64,000 bases of DNA. Origin: Membranipora membranacea (Eukaryota; Bryozoa; Gymnolaemata; Cheilostomatida; Membraniporidae). The notes below the pieces were generated by a model. It saw only the letters and a program-made list of their open reading frames with translations, did no database searches and had not been told where the DNA came from. The DNA lies in the NCBI GenBank assembly GCA_914767715.1, contig OU612067.1, positions 14,699,001-14,763,000 of the forward strand, written 5' to 3'. Made by a program: the position numbers and the translations under genes. Below, one piece after another: positions 40,301 through 50,341 of the stretch. Each line of letters begins with the position of its first letter. The first letter of the stretch is position 1.

Positions 40301-43300
40301 CTACAAACATTACCTGATGATATAGGTATGCTAAGATCACTGACAAAGTTATATGCATGGGACTGTGATCTGTCTCATATACCTGACAGGTGAGTCATTT
40401 CTCTGTTATCAAATTTTGGTGAGTGATGACGGTGATACAATCATTAATAATATTTTTAAGTGTGATATCGAATTGCTTTCTATGATAATCAGTTATCAGC
40501 AAAATCCATTTACCCGTTGATTATTTACCTCTAGGTATCATGATGTCAGTGATATAATTTATAGCTATGCCATTTAATTGTTATCTGTCAGAAGCGGCTA
40601 TATCCTCATCTTACCTCACATTGTGTATATTTATATTTCAGTATTTGTTCACTGACAGCCCTAGAGCGGTTACATATAAACGGTAACAAGAAGCTAGAAA
40701 CATTACCTGATGATATAGGTATGATGAGTGCACTGAAGGTGATAATGGCATGGGACTGTGATTTGTCTCATATACCTGACAGGTGAGTCATTTTTCTGTT
40801 ATCAAATTTTGGCGAGTGATGACGGTCATACAATCAATCATTAATAATATTTTTAAGTGTGATATCGAATTGTTTTCTATGATGATCAGTGATCAGCGAA
40901 ATCTACTTTCTCTTTGATAATTTACCTATAGGTATGTTGATGTCAGTGATTTAATTTATAGCTATGCCATTTAATTGTTATCTGTCAGAAGCGGCTATAT
41001 CCTCATCTTACCCCACATTGTGTATATTTATATTTCAGTATTTGTTCACTGACAGCACTAGAGGAGTTATATATAAACGGTAACAAGAAGCTAGAAACAT
41101 TACCCGATGATTTTGGTATGATTAGTACACTGAAGGTGATAAAGGCATGGGACTGTGATCTGTCTCATATACCTGACAGGTGAGTCATTTCTCTGTTATC
41201 AAATTTTGGTGAGTGATGACGGTGATACAATCATTAATAATATTTTTAAGTGTGATATCGAATTGCTTTCTATGATAATCAGTTATCAGCAAAATCCATT
41301 TACCCGTTGATTATTTACCTCTAGGTATCATGATGTCAGTGATATAATTTATAGCTATGCCATTTAATTGTTATCTGTCAGAAGCGGCTATATCCTCATC
41401 TTACCTCACATTGTGTATATTTATATTTCAGTATTTGTTCACTGACAGCACTAGAGGAGCTACGTATAAAGGGTAACAAGAAGCTACAAACATTACCTGA
41501 TGATATTGGTACGATGAGTTCACTGAAGGTGATAAAGGCATGGGGCTGTGATCTGTCTCATATACCTGACAGGTGAGTCATTTTTCCGTTTTCCCGTGAT
41601 ACCAGTAGTACGATTTTTCATTGTGGTATCAAAATGTTATCTGTGAGAAGCAGATATATCCACATCTTACCTCACCTTGATTATATTTATATTACAGTGT
41701 TTGTTCACTGACAGCACTAGAGGAGTTATATATAAACGGTAACAAGAAGCTACTAAAATTACCTGATGATATTGGTATGATGAGATCACTGACAAAGTTA
41801 TATGCATGGGACTGTGATCTGTCTCATATACCTGACAGGTGAGTCATTTCTCAGATATCAGATTTTGGTGAGTGATGACGGTGATACAATCAATCATTAA
41901 TAATATTTTTAAGTGTGATATCGAATTGTTTTCTATGATAATCAGTTATCAGCGAAATTTATTTTCTCTTTGATAATTTACCTCTGTGACTTTGATGTTT
42001 CTCATATACCTGACAGGTGAGTCATTTCTCAGTTATCAGATTTTGGTGGGTGATGACGGTGATACAATCAATCATAAATAATATTTTTAACTGTGATATT
42101 GAATTGTTTTCTATGATAATCAGTTATCAGCGAAACCCATTTACCCGTTGATAATTTACCTATGGGTATCTTGATGCCAGTGATATAATTTATAACTATG
42201 CCATTTAATTGTTATGTGTCAGAAGCGGCTATATCCTCATCTTACCTCACATTGTCTATATTTATATTTCAGTATTTGTTCACTGTCAGCACTAGAGGAG
42301 TTATCTGTACGAGGTAACAAGAAGCTACAAACATTACCTGATGATATAGGTATGCTAAGATCACTGACAAAGTTATATGCATGGGACTGTGATCTGTCTC
42401 ATATACCTGACAGGTGAGTCATTTCTCTGTTATCAGATTTTGGTGAGTGATGACGGTGATAGAATCATTAATAATATTTTTAAGTGTGATATCGAATTGT
42501 TTTCTATGATAATCAGTTATCAGCGAATTCTATTTTCTCTTTGATAATTTACCTATAGGTATCTTGATGTCAGTGATATAATTTATAGCAATGCCATTAA
42601 ATTGTTATCTGTCAGAGGCGGCAATATCCTCATCTTACCTCACATTGTGTATATTTATATTTCAGTATTTGTTCACTGACAGCACTAGAGGAGTTACATA
42701 TAAACGGTCACAAGAAGCTACAAGCATTACCTGATGATATAGGTACGATGAGTACACTGACAAAGTTATATGCATGGGACTGTGATCTGTCTCATATACC
42801 TGACAGGTGAGTCATTTCTCTGTAATCATTAATAATATTTTTAAGTGTGATATCGAATTGTTTTCTATGATAATCAGTTATCAGCGAAATCTATTTACCC
42901 GTTGATAATATACCTATAGGTATGTTGATGTCAGTAATACAATTGTTAACTATGACATCTAATTGTTATCTGTGAGAAGCAGTTATATCCACATCTTACC
43001 TCACCTTGTCTATATTTATATTTCAGTATTTGTTCTCTGACAGCACTAGAGGTGCTAGATGTAAAGGGTAACAAGAGGGTACAAACATTACCTGATGATA
43101 TAGGTATCATGAGTTCACTGAAGGTGATAAAGGCATGGGACTGTGATCTGTCTCATATACCTGACAGGTGAGTTAATTTTTTTTTATCAGATTTCGGTAA
43201 GTGATTATAGCTACCTTATATGTTATATTAGACTATGTAGATAGTGGTATCACCGTAGCAGATAAGAGTATATTTTCCATTTAACTATTTAGCTTTAGAT

Positions 43301-44602
43301 TTCTTGATAAGAGAAATACAATTTCTGTTTGTGATATCAAATTGTTGTCTTTGAGACAGTTTTCTCCGCATCTTACCTCACCTTGTCTATATTTATATTT
43401 CAGTGTCTGTTCACTGACAGCACTTGAGGAGTTACATATAAACGGTAACAAGAGGCTACAAACGTTACCTGATGATATAGGTATCATGAAATCACTGAAA
43501 GTGATAAAGGCATGGGCCTGTGATCTGTCTCATATACCTGACAGGTGAGTTAATTTTTTGTTATCGGATTTCGGTGAGTGATTATATCATACTATGTAGA
43601 TAGTGGTATCATCGTAGCAGATAAGAGTATATTTTCCATTTAACTATCTAGCTTTAGATTTCTTGATGAGAGTAATACAAATTCTATTTGTGATATCAAA
43701 TTGTTATCTTTCAGACAGTTATATCCACATCTTACCTCACCTTGATTATATTTATATTTCAGTATTTGTTCACTGACAGCACTAGAGGAGTTACATATAA
43801 ACTATAACCAGAAGCTACAAGCATTACCTGATGATATAGGTATGATGAGTTCACTGAAGGTCTCATGGTCAAGCAGGAATACTGACCGGGAATCACGACT
43901 GCAAAATACCTATTACTGATATTCTGCAGGAGCTGAGAGCTATCCTCCCTGAGCATGTCCCTTTGGTAAGTTGACTGGTCTTGTTCGCATAGTCTTTAAG
44001 ACAAAGTTTTCCTACATTTCTTTGTTCAAGATTCGAGATTGATGACACAGACACAGACTCAATATGGAGCACAAAGAAAGAAAGAATTCCATGTAGCAAA
44101 ATCTAAGAATTGAAATTTGGTCGGAGGGGTCTTTTTCCTCCGAGCATGTAAAATAAATAATGTTAAATAATCGGTCGGTTTTGCTTTTCAGATTCTTCTG
44201 ATTCAGGCCTGTCAACCATATCGTCCAGCTGCTCACCGTAAACAAAATGATGCTGGTGCCGTAGATCCTTCCAAGAAACCTTACATTGTGCTTGAAAGGC
44301 CACATACCCTGCTACTCATGTCAACAGTGGTTGGAGGGATGTCTGTCAGAGGAGCATTCACAGGAGCAATGGCTCAACAGTTTGCTAATGCTGATGGTAA
44401 AACAAATATCAATGATATGGTCACCAATGCAATAATCGACATGAAGAAGAAAGAAACAGACGGGCACAATCTGTCTCCAGAGTCACGAAATACTCTTCAG
44501 AAAAGTCTAGTGCTACCACCAGGTGTGGTAAGCACAGATCTGCCTCAAAGTCAAGAGAGACTTTCTAAAGAGAGCCTCCTGAGGAAGCTTGGTGTACAGT
44601 AG
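22371..44602 (+). CDS. Giant LRR protein with caspase-like C-terminus
   Basis: Rebuilt model: start ATG 22371 (exon 22346-22473), exon 24305-24536, 39 LRR exons of 141 bp each from 25028 to 43544, then 43860-43965 and 44192-44602 (stop TAG). All joins keep phase and the sum is 6,351 nt, or 2,116 residues. Each LRR exon gives 47 residues, for example CSLTALEEL followed by NKKLQTLPDDIGM and CDLSHIPD, which is two LRRs. The end reads SHGQAG, then LILLIQACQ, then RPHTLLLMST. This matches the His-Gly box, Cys box and small-subunit start of C14 caspases. The N-terminal 110 residues have no domain I recognise. There is no signal peptide or membrane helix, so the protein is probably cytosolic. The front half of a caspase large subunit is absent. 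How many LRR exons enter one mRNA is unknown, because any can be skipped in frame. Confidence 0.82.
24305..24536 (+). CDS. Second coding exon of the LRR-caspase-like gene
   Basis: The acceptor is TTTTCAG and the donor is AAAG/GTGAGT. It enters with one base carried over from the 22473 donor and leaves in phase 2, exactly as needed for the first LRR exon. The protein is acidic (EPENIDFPQDDEN) and ends with PREMPHSYQLQ, which looks like the cap before the first LRR. I do not recognise a domain. Confidence 0.75.
25731..25782. repeat. Intronic hairpin repeat
   Basis: TTTGTATGGAGTTACCCC is mirrored by GGGGTCAACTCCATACAAA. The right arm recurs at 29487-29507 within another intron of the same gene, so this is a dispersed small element. 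Confidence 0.75.
25981..26940 (+). repeat. Non-LRR intron insertion, copy 1
   Basis: A block of about 0.8-0.96 kb is shared with 29589-30362: TCTCTGAAAAGAACTGCC, CATTCGGTTGAACATTTCCG, ATGTGTCCTGTTTGTAGATT and CAGGTACCGGGACCCAT appear in the same order. It ends where the standard LRR intron sequence (ATATTTTTAAGTGTG) begins. Copy 1 carries extra sequence around 26,190-26,370. The nature of the element is unknown. It includes a short (ATC)n run. Confidence 0.8.
27811..27841 (+). pseudogene. Vestigial 3' end of an LRR exon
   Basis: GTGACTGTGATCTGTTTCAT and ATACCTGACAG/GTGAG match only the last 30 bases of an LRR exon with its donor. There is no exon front or acceptor. It is a relic of unequal recombination. 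Confidence 0.75.
28615..30553. other. Long intron between LRR exons 6 and 7
   Basis: This is an unusually long intron for the array. It contains about 1 kb of unique sequence with a 129-codon plus-strand frame (29191-29580) that I do not recognise, then the second copy of the non-LRR insertion (29589-30362). Ordinary LRR intron sequence resumes afterwards. Confidence 0.6.
29589..30362 (+). repeat. Non-LRR intron insertion, copy 2
   Basis: Second copy of the block at 25981-26940, collinear and nearly identical through much of its length but lacking part of the middle. It suggests that a large stretch of the locus, not just single exons, was duplicated. Confidence 0.8.
32126..34793 (+). repeat. 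1,727-bp tandem duplication inside the LRR array
   Basis: Exons at 32126 and 33853, and at 32674 and 34401, are the same pairs shifted by exactly 1,727 bp. Both copies contain the same enlarged intron (32267-32673 and 33994-34400), in which about 155 bp of intron sequence is repeated without an exon between. Confidence 0.9.
34794..41572 (+). repeat. 2,344-bp six-exon higher-order repeat, nearly three copies
   Basis: Exon starts 34794, 35164, 35954, 36352, 36745 and 37138 recur at +2,344, and again at +4,688 for most. Copies are almost identical in introns as well as exons. The third copy lacks one unit: 40642 is followed directly by 41039, while the earlier copies have an extra exon between. 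The nearly identical copies imply very recent expansion, or an assembly effect. Confidence 0.9.
41981..42016 (+). pseudogene. Second vestigial LRR exon 3' end
   Basis: CTGTGACTTTGATGTTTCTC and ATACCTGACAG/GTGAG form a decayed exon end, related to the relic at 27811-27841 and placed in the same kind of intron context. Confidence 0.65.
43763..43965 (+). CDS. Chimeric LRR/caspase exon with two splice readings
   Basis: The sequence begins as a normal LRR exon (to CTGAAG at 43859) and then becomes caspase sequence in a different frame. Reading A uses AG/G at 43858-43860 as an acceptor. The previous exon's AG plus G gives Arg, then SHGQAGILTGNHDCKIP, so the catalytic His-Gly box is kept. Reading B keeps the LRR half-exon, uses GT at 43860 (GTCTCA) as a donor and the acceptor TTCTGCAG before 43930. 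It joins in frame at ELRAILPEH and loses the His box. Both feed exon 44192 in phase 0. Neither splice site is strong. Confidence 0.65.
44192..44602 (+). CDS. Caspase-like terminal exon (Cys box and small-subunit region)
   Basis: Terminal exon after the acceptor TTGCTTTTCAG. It opens with ILLIQACQPYR, where QAC is the caspase active-cysteine box (family consensus QACRG; here Gln replaces Arg). A linker with Asp (GAVDPSKKP) follows, where processing caspases are cleaved. Then comes HTLLLMSTVVGG and a helix-rich end resembling a small subunit. The usual small-subunit arginine region is replaced by MSVRGAFTG. The exon has the Cys, but substrate-pocket residues look changed, so proteolytic activity is uncertain. 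Confidence 0.75.
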   Translation: MLLIQACQPYRPAAHRKQNDAGAVDPSKKPYIVLERPHTLLLMSTVVGGMSVRGAFTGAMAQQFANADGKTNINDMVTNAIIDMKKKETDGHNLSPESRNTLQKSLVLPPGVVSTDLPQSQERLSKESLLRKLGVQ

Positions 44603-46175
44603 GCTTCTGATAAACACCCAAGAAGTCTCACTCTACTATATCCGCTCATGCTGGGTGGATGTGCGTCATTTTGATCACATGATGTAGAGTTTATTTGTTC
44701 ACATAATGTCGTCTGAGTTTTTAATTCTCTCAAAGTAGTGATTGGACAACACATGCTCTCTAGGTTATTACAATGCATCATTAATTTTATCTGGATACCG
44801 ATGATAACTATGTATATAGTTTCATTTAATTTCACTTTTATCAAAAATGTGGTAGCCACTATTGTACATTTTGTATATTATGTGTGTATGACATCATCTT
44901 ACAAGTTCCATTTTGTTGTGAATGTTTTGTGATCTCAAGGCTAAAGATAAATTGTGGCTTGCGCTGATAGGAGTAGTGTTTGTGTGACATCATTAATTCA
45001 TCAGTTTTTATTCAAGTTTTACATGTATATATTGATAACATAGATAGACTAATATAATCAACCTTTTTTAGAAACGATATAGGCTTCTAAAATTGAGGCA
45101 CTGAGATGCACATACTACTGTCAGCACAGAAAAAAGGAAACAGCTCCAAGCTCAGCCCAGCTTGAATTATTATAAATATTACGCTTTTCTTTGAGTTTCT
45201 CTACATATATTTGCAGTTATAAAATATGTATGAATATAATTGATAATTGATGTTCTTTTGAAGATCAAAGCCACTTCAGTTCAGTATAAGAGCGAACTTC
45301 ATCCACCTATAATTACATAATATATATATATCATTATCACATTAATAAACGTTAACCTTACATCCTTCCTCTTTCCTTTTGGTTTGACATCAAACTATAT
45401 AATCATGATAATATACAGTCCTTGACCATTTGCAAGAATGAGTTTTGAGTCTTGAACTTTTAATTAACATACAGTTTTCAAACCTTGACACACTGGGCAA
45501 GTGTATCGAAGTAGGCAAAAATGCAGTAAACACATTGGAGGCAACACCCTTGGTATACACCCAAGCCTCCTCTCCAGCCGTTCGTCTGGAGACAATAGCC
45601 TCTGACGATGGTTCCGTAATGGTCTGTAATATCTACTTGAACTGTTTGGGAAATATACATACATAGTGACTCCAAGGATTTTAAAGACTTGTTGAAACAA
45701 TGGCGTCATCTGCTATAGCATTAAACATGTCATTTCCGGAAGAATGATACTTAAAATTTAATCTTAGTTTCAGTTTTTGGCTTTTGTCAGTTTCTTTTCT
45801 TTTCCTTTTTAAATTTTTAGATTTAAGTCATGCATGTTGTTTAAAGTATGAACCAAATTGCATAGAGAAAAAACAGGGAGCAACCCAAAACTGCCACACT
45901 TGGTTACCGCAGATGCCATTAGCTCAGCTAGAATATAGAACAGCCTTTACAAATGACATCCATGGTTAATGGCAAATATTTGCTCTTTATAATTGACCCT
46001 GAAAGTTGCATCACATATTCATTCACTATTAGCTATCGTGACAGCAGCAGTACAAGCTAGATATCAGTTCCATTAACTGCTGTTTCTCAAGTTGTCTTTC
46101 CCTTTTATAGTGCAGGATAACTCCTGACTTTACTGGATCACGTATTATTATAGGACACTGGAATTTCCACTGTCT
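44603..46175. other. Intergenic; no gene recognised
   Basis: This is the 3' flank of the LRR-caspase-like gene. Small frames near 45445-45709 and 45784-45969 lack recognisable domains, splice support or similarity I can name. Confidence 0.45.
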
Positions 46176-46620
46176 TAAAGTAAAGACAGCCAATGAGAAT
46201 GTTTGGTTTAAAACAGACTGCGTATCATAATTATCTTAAGCCAACATGATGGTTTGGCTTAAAATAGACTACGTGTCATAGTGCTTCAGCCAATGAGTTT
46301 GTCTTGTGTACTATTTCCACATAAGGTGCAATCGTGCAATCAATGATGTAAGAAAGACTGAGAGCAGCACATTTCATTTACAGGGAGAACATCACCACAC
46401 CCGCGACAAAGCAGCACAAGGATGAAGGATAAGAATTTCCACATAAGGTGCAATCGTGCAATCGTTGATGTAAGAAAGACTGAGAGCAAAACATCTTTTT
46501 TACAGGGAGAACATCACCACACCCGCGATAAAGCAGCACAAGGATGAAGGTTCAGAGTCTTGGGAATGATGCAAGATTTCAGCAAGCACCACCGGAGGGT
46601 ATAAAAGGAGGAAAATTCGA
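46176..46620 (+). promoter_or_regulatory. Promoter-like block: CCAAT boxes, tandem repeats and TATA box
   Basis: Two GCCAATGAG boxes (about 46188 and 46288) are followed by two copies of a repeat of about 116 bp with a 122-bp period (46313-46428 and 46435-46550). A strong TATA box, GGTATAAAAGG, lies at 46599-46609. A downstream AATAAA is near 46935. No gene with matching exons follows, so this may be the U3 region of a solo LTR or degraded retroelement instead of a host promoter. Confidence 0.55.
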
Positions 46621-48381
46621 GTGAAAAAGGACAAGTACTCACCGGATACAAAAACACATTATAACAGTAGAAACATGTAGAAAAGCACTTCATATTTTTT
46701 TTATAGATCTGATTTTAATTCAGATAAATATTTTGAGAATTAATTTTACCATGAATTATTTTTACTCTGGATTATTCACACTTTGGAGACTGGATATATT
46801 ATAAGCAAGAGGACCCAGGATATATTGGTAATTATATTTTAGTTTGAAAAGGATTATTATCATTTCTTTATTACTAATTTTATACTTCTACATTTTTAAA
46901 TTGACATTTTGTATTCACTTCTAAATTTAGAACAAAATAAATAGTTGTATTGACCTCAACTAAGCATCCGCTTGATTAAATTATTGAGTTGTAAACAACC
47001 TCCGAGTATCAGGATTCAAGAGTCATTAACACAGTCTTTGACCTTGCAAAATTATCATCCTAATAAAGCATCAAGAATTTTATTACCTTTGAGTAGTCAA
47101 AGATATTTTGAACTAGAATTGTGATAGGTCAATTAAAGTATCAAGCTATAATTAAAGCCAAATTTGAAGTGACCTAGAGCTATTCTCATTTCAAACAGAG
47201 AAGTGAACTGAAGTCTGAAACCTATCAATTGGTTACAAGGCCTGTGATTCTAATACAACTGCCGGTGTCACCTAATTGGACTTCCAGGCACTAAACAAAG
47301 TCCAACAACCTTGTTGGAAGTCAAATCTCCACAAATAAGTGAGATTATTTATAGATAACTACGCAATATATATATTAAACTACAAACCACAGGCTAATAT
47401 TTATTATTGCCACGAGTTCATAAACCACATACAGTTATCAATCGCTTTGTGGTGCATGAGTATTGTCTCAAGCTTATAACAAGCTTTCTGCTAGCCCAAT
47501 TTAGGGATACCTGCGGTTGATTGGCAGGAGCTGCCCTTTGAATGACTAAGGAGCCAACTTCTCCTTAGTTCAAGAGTGGTCAGACTTATAAACAATTCTA
47601 AGGGTTTCTCTAAACCTGGAATGGGAAGCCAGCTGTCCGTCTCTTGAAATTTTGCCAAGGTTAAGAGGGAGTTCATTGATTGAGTGCTACCAAATTTACA
47701 CACACACAGAACCTGAATTACATCATCGAGATATTCATTCATAGATTTTTAAAACTTTATCGGACAGGGATTTGTACCGAGTTATTTTGTGTCTGTCCGA
47801 TATTTTTACACCTACTGGTACACCTAGCCACAGTGATGGTCTCTCCATGTTGTTTTACTAGATTTTATAGCAGACAATAGTTAGTATCGCCACCGCCAGA
47901 AGTCAGCTTTTTGCAGATGTAAGTTCTGCTTCAAGGTTTGTAAGGAAGGGTGGACAGCTCAGTGAATGATCTATCCATGAGCACACCGAAGGTAAGAATA
48001 ATTTCATCATGGTTAGACTCTTCAAGTGTACTATTATTGGTGGACACATTTGATTCGGATTTTGGATAACAATAATGTGGATTTGTGCAATCTGACCCAC
48101 CACCTTTCACCCCAGACACAACTGGTTTTTCACCCATTAAATCCAATTTATACCCAGAAATGGGTGTTTTATATGGAAAGAGTATGAAAAACTACCCTTA
48201 GAAGATGTTTTAAGGATGAAAATCCGAAATAAAAAAATTTAATTAAATTTATTTTTAATTCTAATTGAACCCACGACTTGTCGTGAGTCGTGTATGGTAA
48301 TATAACCCCATGCATTCGAATGTGATTTTTGGAATAAAAATCGATTGGGCATGTGTATCACACAATCCGAATCAGCATAAC
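46621..48381. other. Intergenic; possible retroelement remains, no gene recognised
   Basis: AT-rich sequence downstream of the TATA box with an AATAAA near 46935. The short minus-strand frames at 47491-47742 and 47903-48146 show no domain I recognise. Confidence 0.4.
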
Positions 48382-48386
48382 CCATT

Positions 48387-48966
48387 TGTAACGGCCAGCA
48401 TGGCCTAATTTTAGTTCATCTCGTTTGTCTATTTTGCACTGTATCAAGCCTAATATTTTCATAAGAAAGTGATTCATAAACCCATGCTTTTGTCACCAAC
48501 CAGTAAATATTTTGTAACCTTTTGTGGTTATTAATCAGATATCCACCTGTTCAGTGGTTTGCTGTTGCCCGCTATGAAGCTATATGAATCATTCAGATGT
48601 TTTTGTAAACAATTTAACTGACTATAAATACTTGTGTATTGATCATAGATATTTGTTCTATGCTTGGCCTAGCCATGGAAGGTCATGTCATGTTCCACCA
48701 ACTTAGCACAGCCGTTTTATAGAGCCAATCAGGTAATTAATAACTTTACTTTTTCTGTGAATCTGAACCGTTAATATCTTTGATGTGAAATAATGTAAAA
48801 GTCTCAACTGTATTTGATGTTATACCTGCTAATTTTATACTTTTAGAAACACATTTTTACCAACTTGTTGTTCAAACTTTGTAGTTTTCACGGTGTCTTA
48901 ATGGCATCAGTTCGAGACTTACGGCTCAATAAATAACTCAACAACTTAACCACGGCTGCCGCTACA
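48387..48966 (+). repeat. 5' LTR (580 bp)
   Basis: Direct repeat of 49757-50336 with TG...CA ends. One visible difference is TATTTTGTAACC against TATTTGGTAACC in the 3' copy, and another is TAGATATTTG against TAGAGATTTG. An AATAAA is present near the end (CTCAATAAATAAC). Confidence 0.95.
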
Positions 48967-49756
48967 GTGAAAACTGAGGCTTGATGCTGATGGACATGGT
49001 TGTATCGAGCTACGGTGGGAGCGAGATCTCATTCCAAACTACGGGAGAATGCTGCTGGATCTTCAAGTCAGCTGTCTAGGAAAACCTACGAAGTATGCCA
49101 AGGGCTTAGCAGTCAGAGTTTTCAGGACACTGGATTAGGGAGTAGTTACGAACGAAATATGGGTTCTGCTACTAGATTTCTCAGTTACGTAAAGCCTCAA
49201 GATTGGTAGTCTGAGATAATCCTGCACACATAAATCAGCCTTCTTCAGCAGGTCCTGTCAACTCGTTCTTGAACCTACATCAAATTCTAACGACATTTTG
49301 GACTATTGTCTCCTAACTATGTACCTTCTGTACTACATGTCTGAAAGCGGATATGCCGTAATGTTCCACCTAAGTTAAAAACCCTCATGTAAAACGACAA
49401 TAACTCAAAGCTGTAATCTGACACAGTGGACGGGTGCGCCTACGCTAACCACTGAGAGTAACGTCTTGTGAAGCAACTCACAAGTTCCAACTGGGAACAC
49501 AACGCCGCTGTCATGCGCAATTGGGATTACCGCAGTTTAGTGAAGCTGCCACATCCACCCTTGTGAACAAACTATGTTCAACCTTCATGGAGTACCTACT
49601 CACTCAAACCAAACCTATAGCCTAAGAATCTTCACATGTCAGCATTACTACACAAACTCAAATCAGACCGTACATAATGCGTACCAGTAAACATTGTTTT
49701 AATGGCCATCAGCTGGCCCTAAATTATTTTAAAACCAAAGTGGTTTTAGGTGGGAG

Positions 49757-50336
49757 TGTAACGGCCAGCATGGCCTAATTTTAGTTCATCTCGTTTGTCT
49801 ATTTTGCACTGTATCAAGCCTAATATTTTCATAAGAAAGTGATTCATAAACCCATGCTTTTGTCACCAACCAGTAAATATTTGGTAACCTTTTGTGGTTA
49901 TTAATCAGATATCCACCTGTTCAGTGGTTTGCTGTTGCCCGCTATGAAGCTATATGAATCATTCAGATGTTTTTGTAAACAATTTAACTGACTATAAATA
50001 CTTGTGTATTGATCATAGAGATTTGTTCTATGCTTGGCCTAGCCATGGAAGGTCATGTCATGTTCCACCAACTTAGCACAGCCGTTTTATAGAGCCAATC
50101 AGGTAATTAATAACTTTACTTTTTCTGTGAATCTGAACCGTTAATATCTTTGATGTGAAATAATGTAAAAGTCTCAACTGTATTTGATGTTATACCTGCT
50201 AATTTTATACTTTTAGAAACACATTTTTACCAACTTGTTGTTCAAACTTTGTAGTTTTCACGGTGTCTTAATGGCATCAGTTCGAGACTTACGGCTCAAT
50301 AAATAACTCAACAACTTAACCACGGCTGCCGCTACA
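49757..50336 (+). repeat. 3' LTR (580 bp)
   Basis: Direct repeat of 48387-48966, followed by the CCATT target duplication. High identity to the 5' copy indicates a young insertion. Confidence 0.95.
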
Positions 50337-50341
50337 CCATT

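Larger units (their letters stand above)
25028..43859 (+). repeat. Tandem array of 39 LRR exon-intron units
   Basis: The typical unit is about 393 bp: a 141-bp exon plus an intron of about 252 bp. Exon starts: 25028, 25460, 27125, 27523, 28088, 28474, 30554, 30947, 31340, 31733, 32126, 32674, 33067, 33460, 33853, 34401, 34794, 35164, 35561, 35954, 36352, 36745, 37138, 37508, 37905, 38298, 38696, 39089, 39482, 39852, 40249, 40642, 41039, 41432, 41698, 42273, 42666, 43027 and 43404. A partial unit follows at 43763. Every exon follows a TT(A/T)CAG or equivalent acceptor and ends before GTGAGT. I saw no stop in the units translated. Introns are as conserved as exons, which indicates recent duplication or gene conversion. 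Confidence 0.95.
48382..50341 (+). mobile_element. Non-autonomous LTR retrotransposon with intact LTRs
   Basis: The 5' LTR (48387-48966) and 3' LTR (49757-50336) are both 580 bp. They begin TGTAACGGCC, end GCCGCTACA, and differ at about two positions. The flanks carry a 5-bp target duplication, CCATT (48382-48386 and 50337-50341). The internal part is only 790 bp (48967-49756), far too short for reverse transcriptase or integrase. It has one 69-codon frame (49000-49209) without a domain I recognise. A purine-rich AGGTGGGAG lies just before the 3' LTR, as expected of a polypurine tract. No clear tRNA primer site was seen. This is a short non-autonomous element of recent insertion, and strand is taken from the purine tract. 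Confidence 0.93.

Noticed and set aside
41900-41960. Treating each LRR segment as a separate small gene because each frame has an ATG
   Set aside because: The ATG lies in intron sequence before the acceptor; splice sites and phase show that the units are exons of one gene.
25028-43859. CRISPR-like regular array of similar sequences
   Set aside because: The unit is 393 bp with splice sites and a protein-coding half; the spacing reflects exon-intron units, not repeat-spacer structure.
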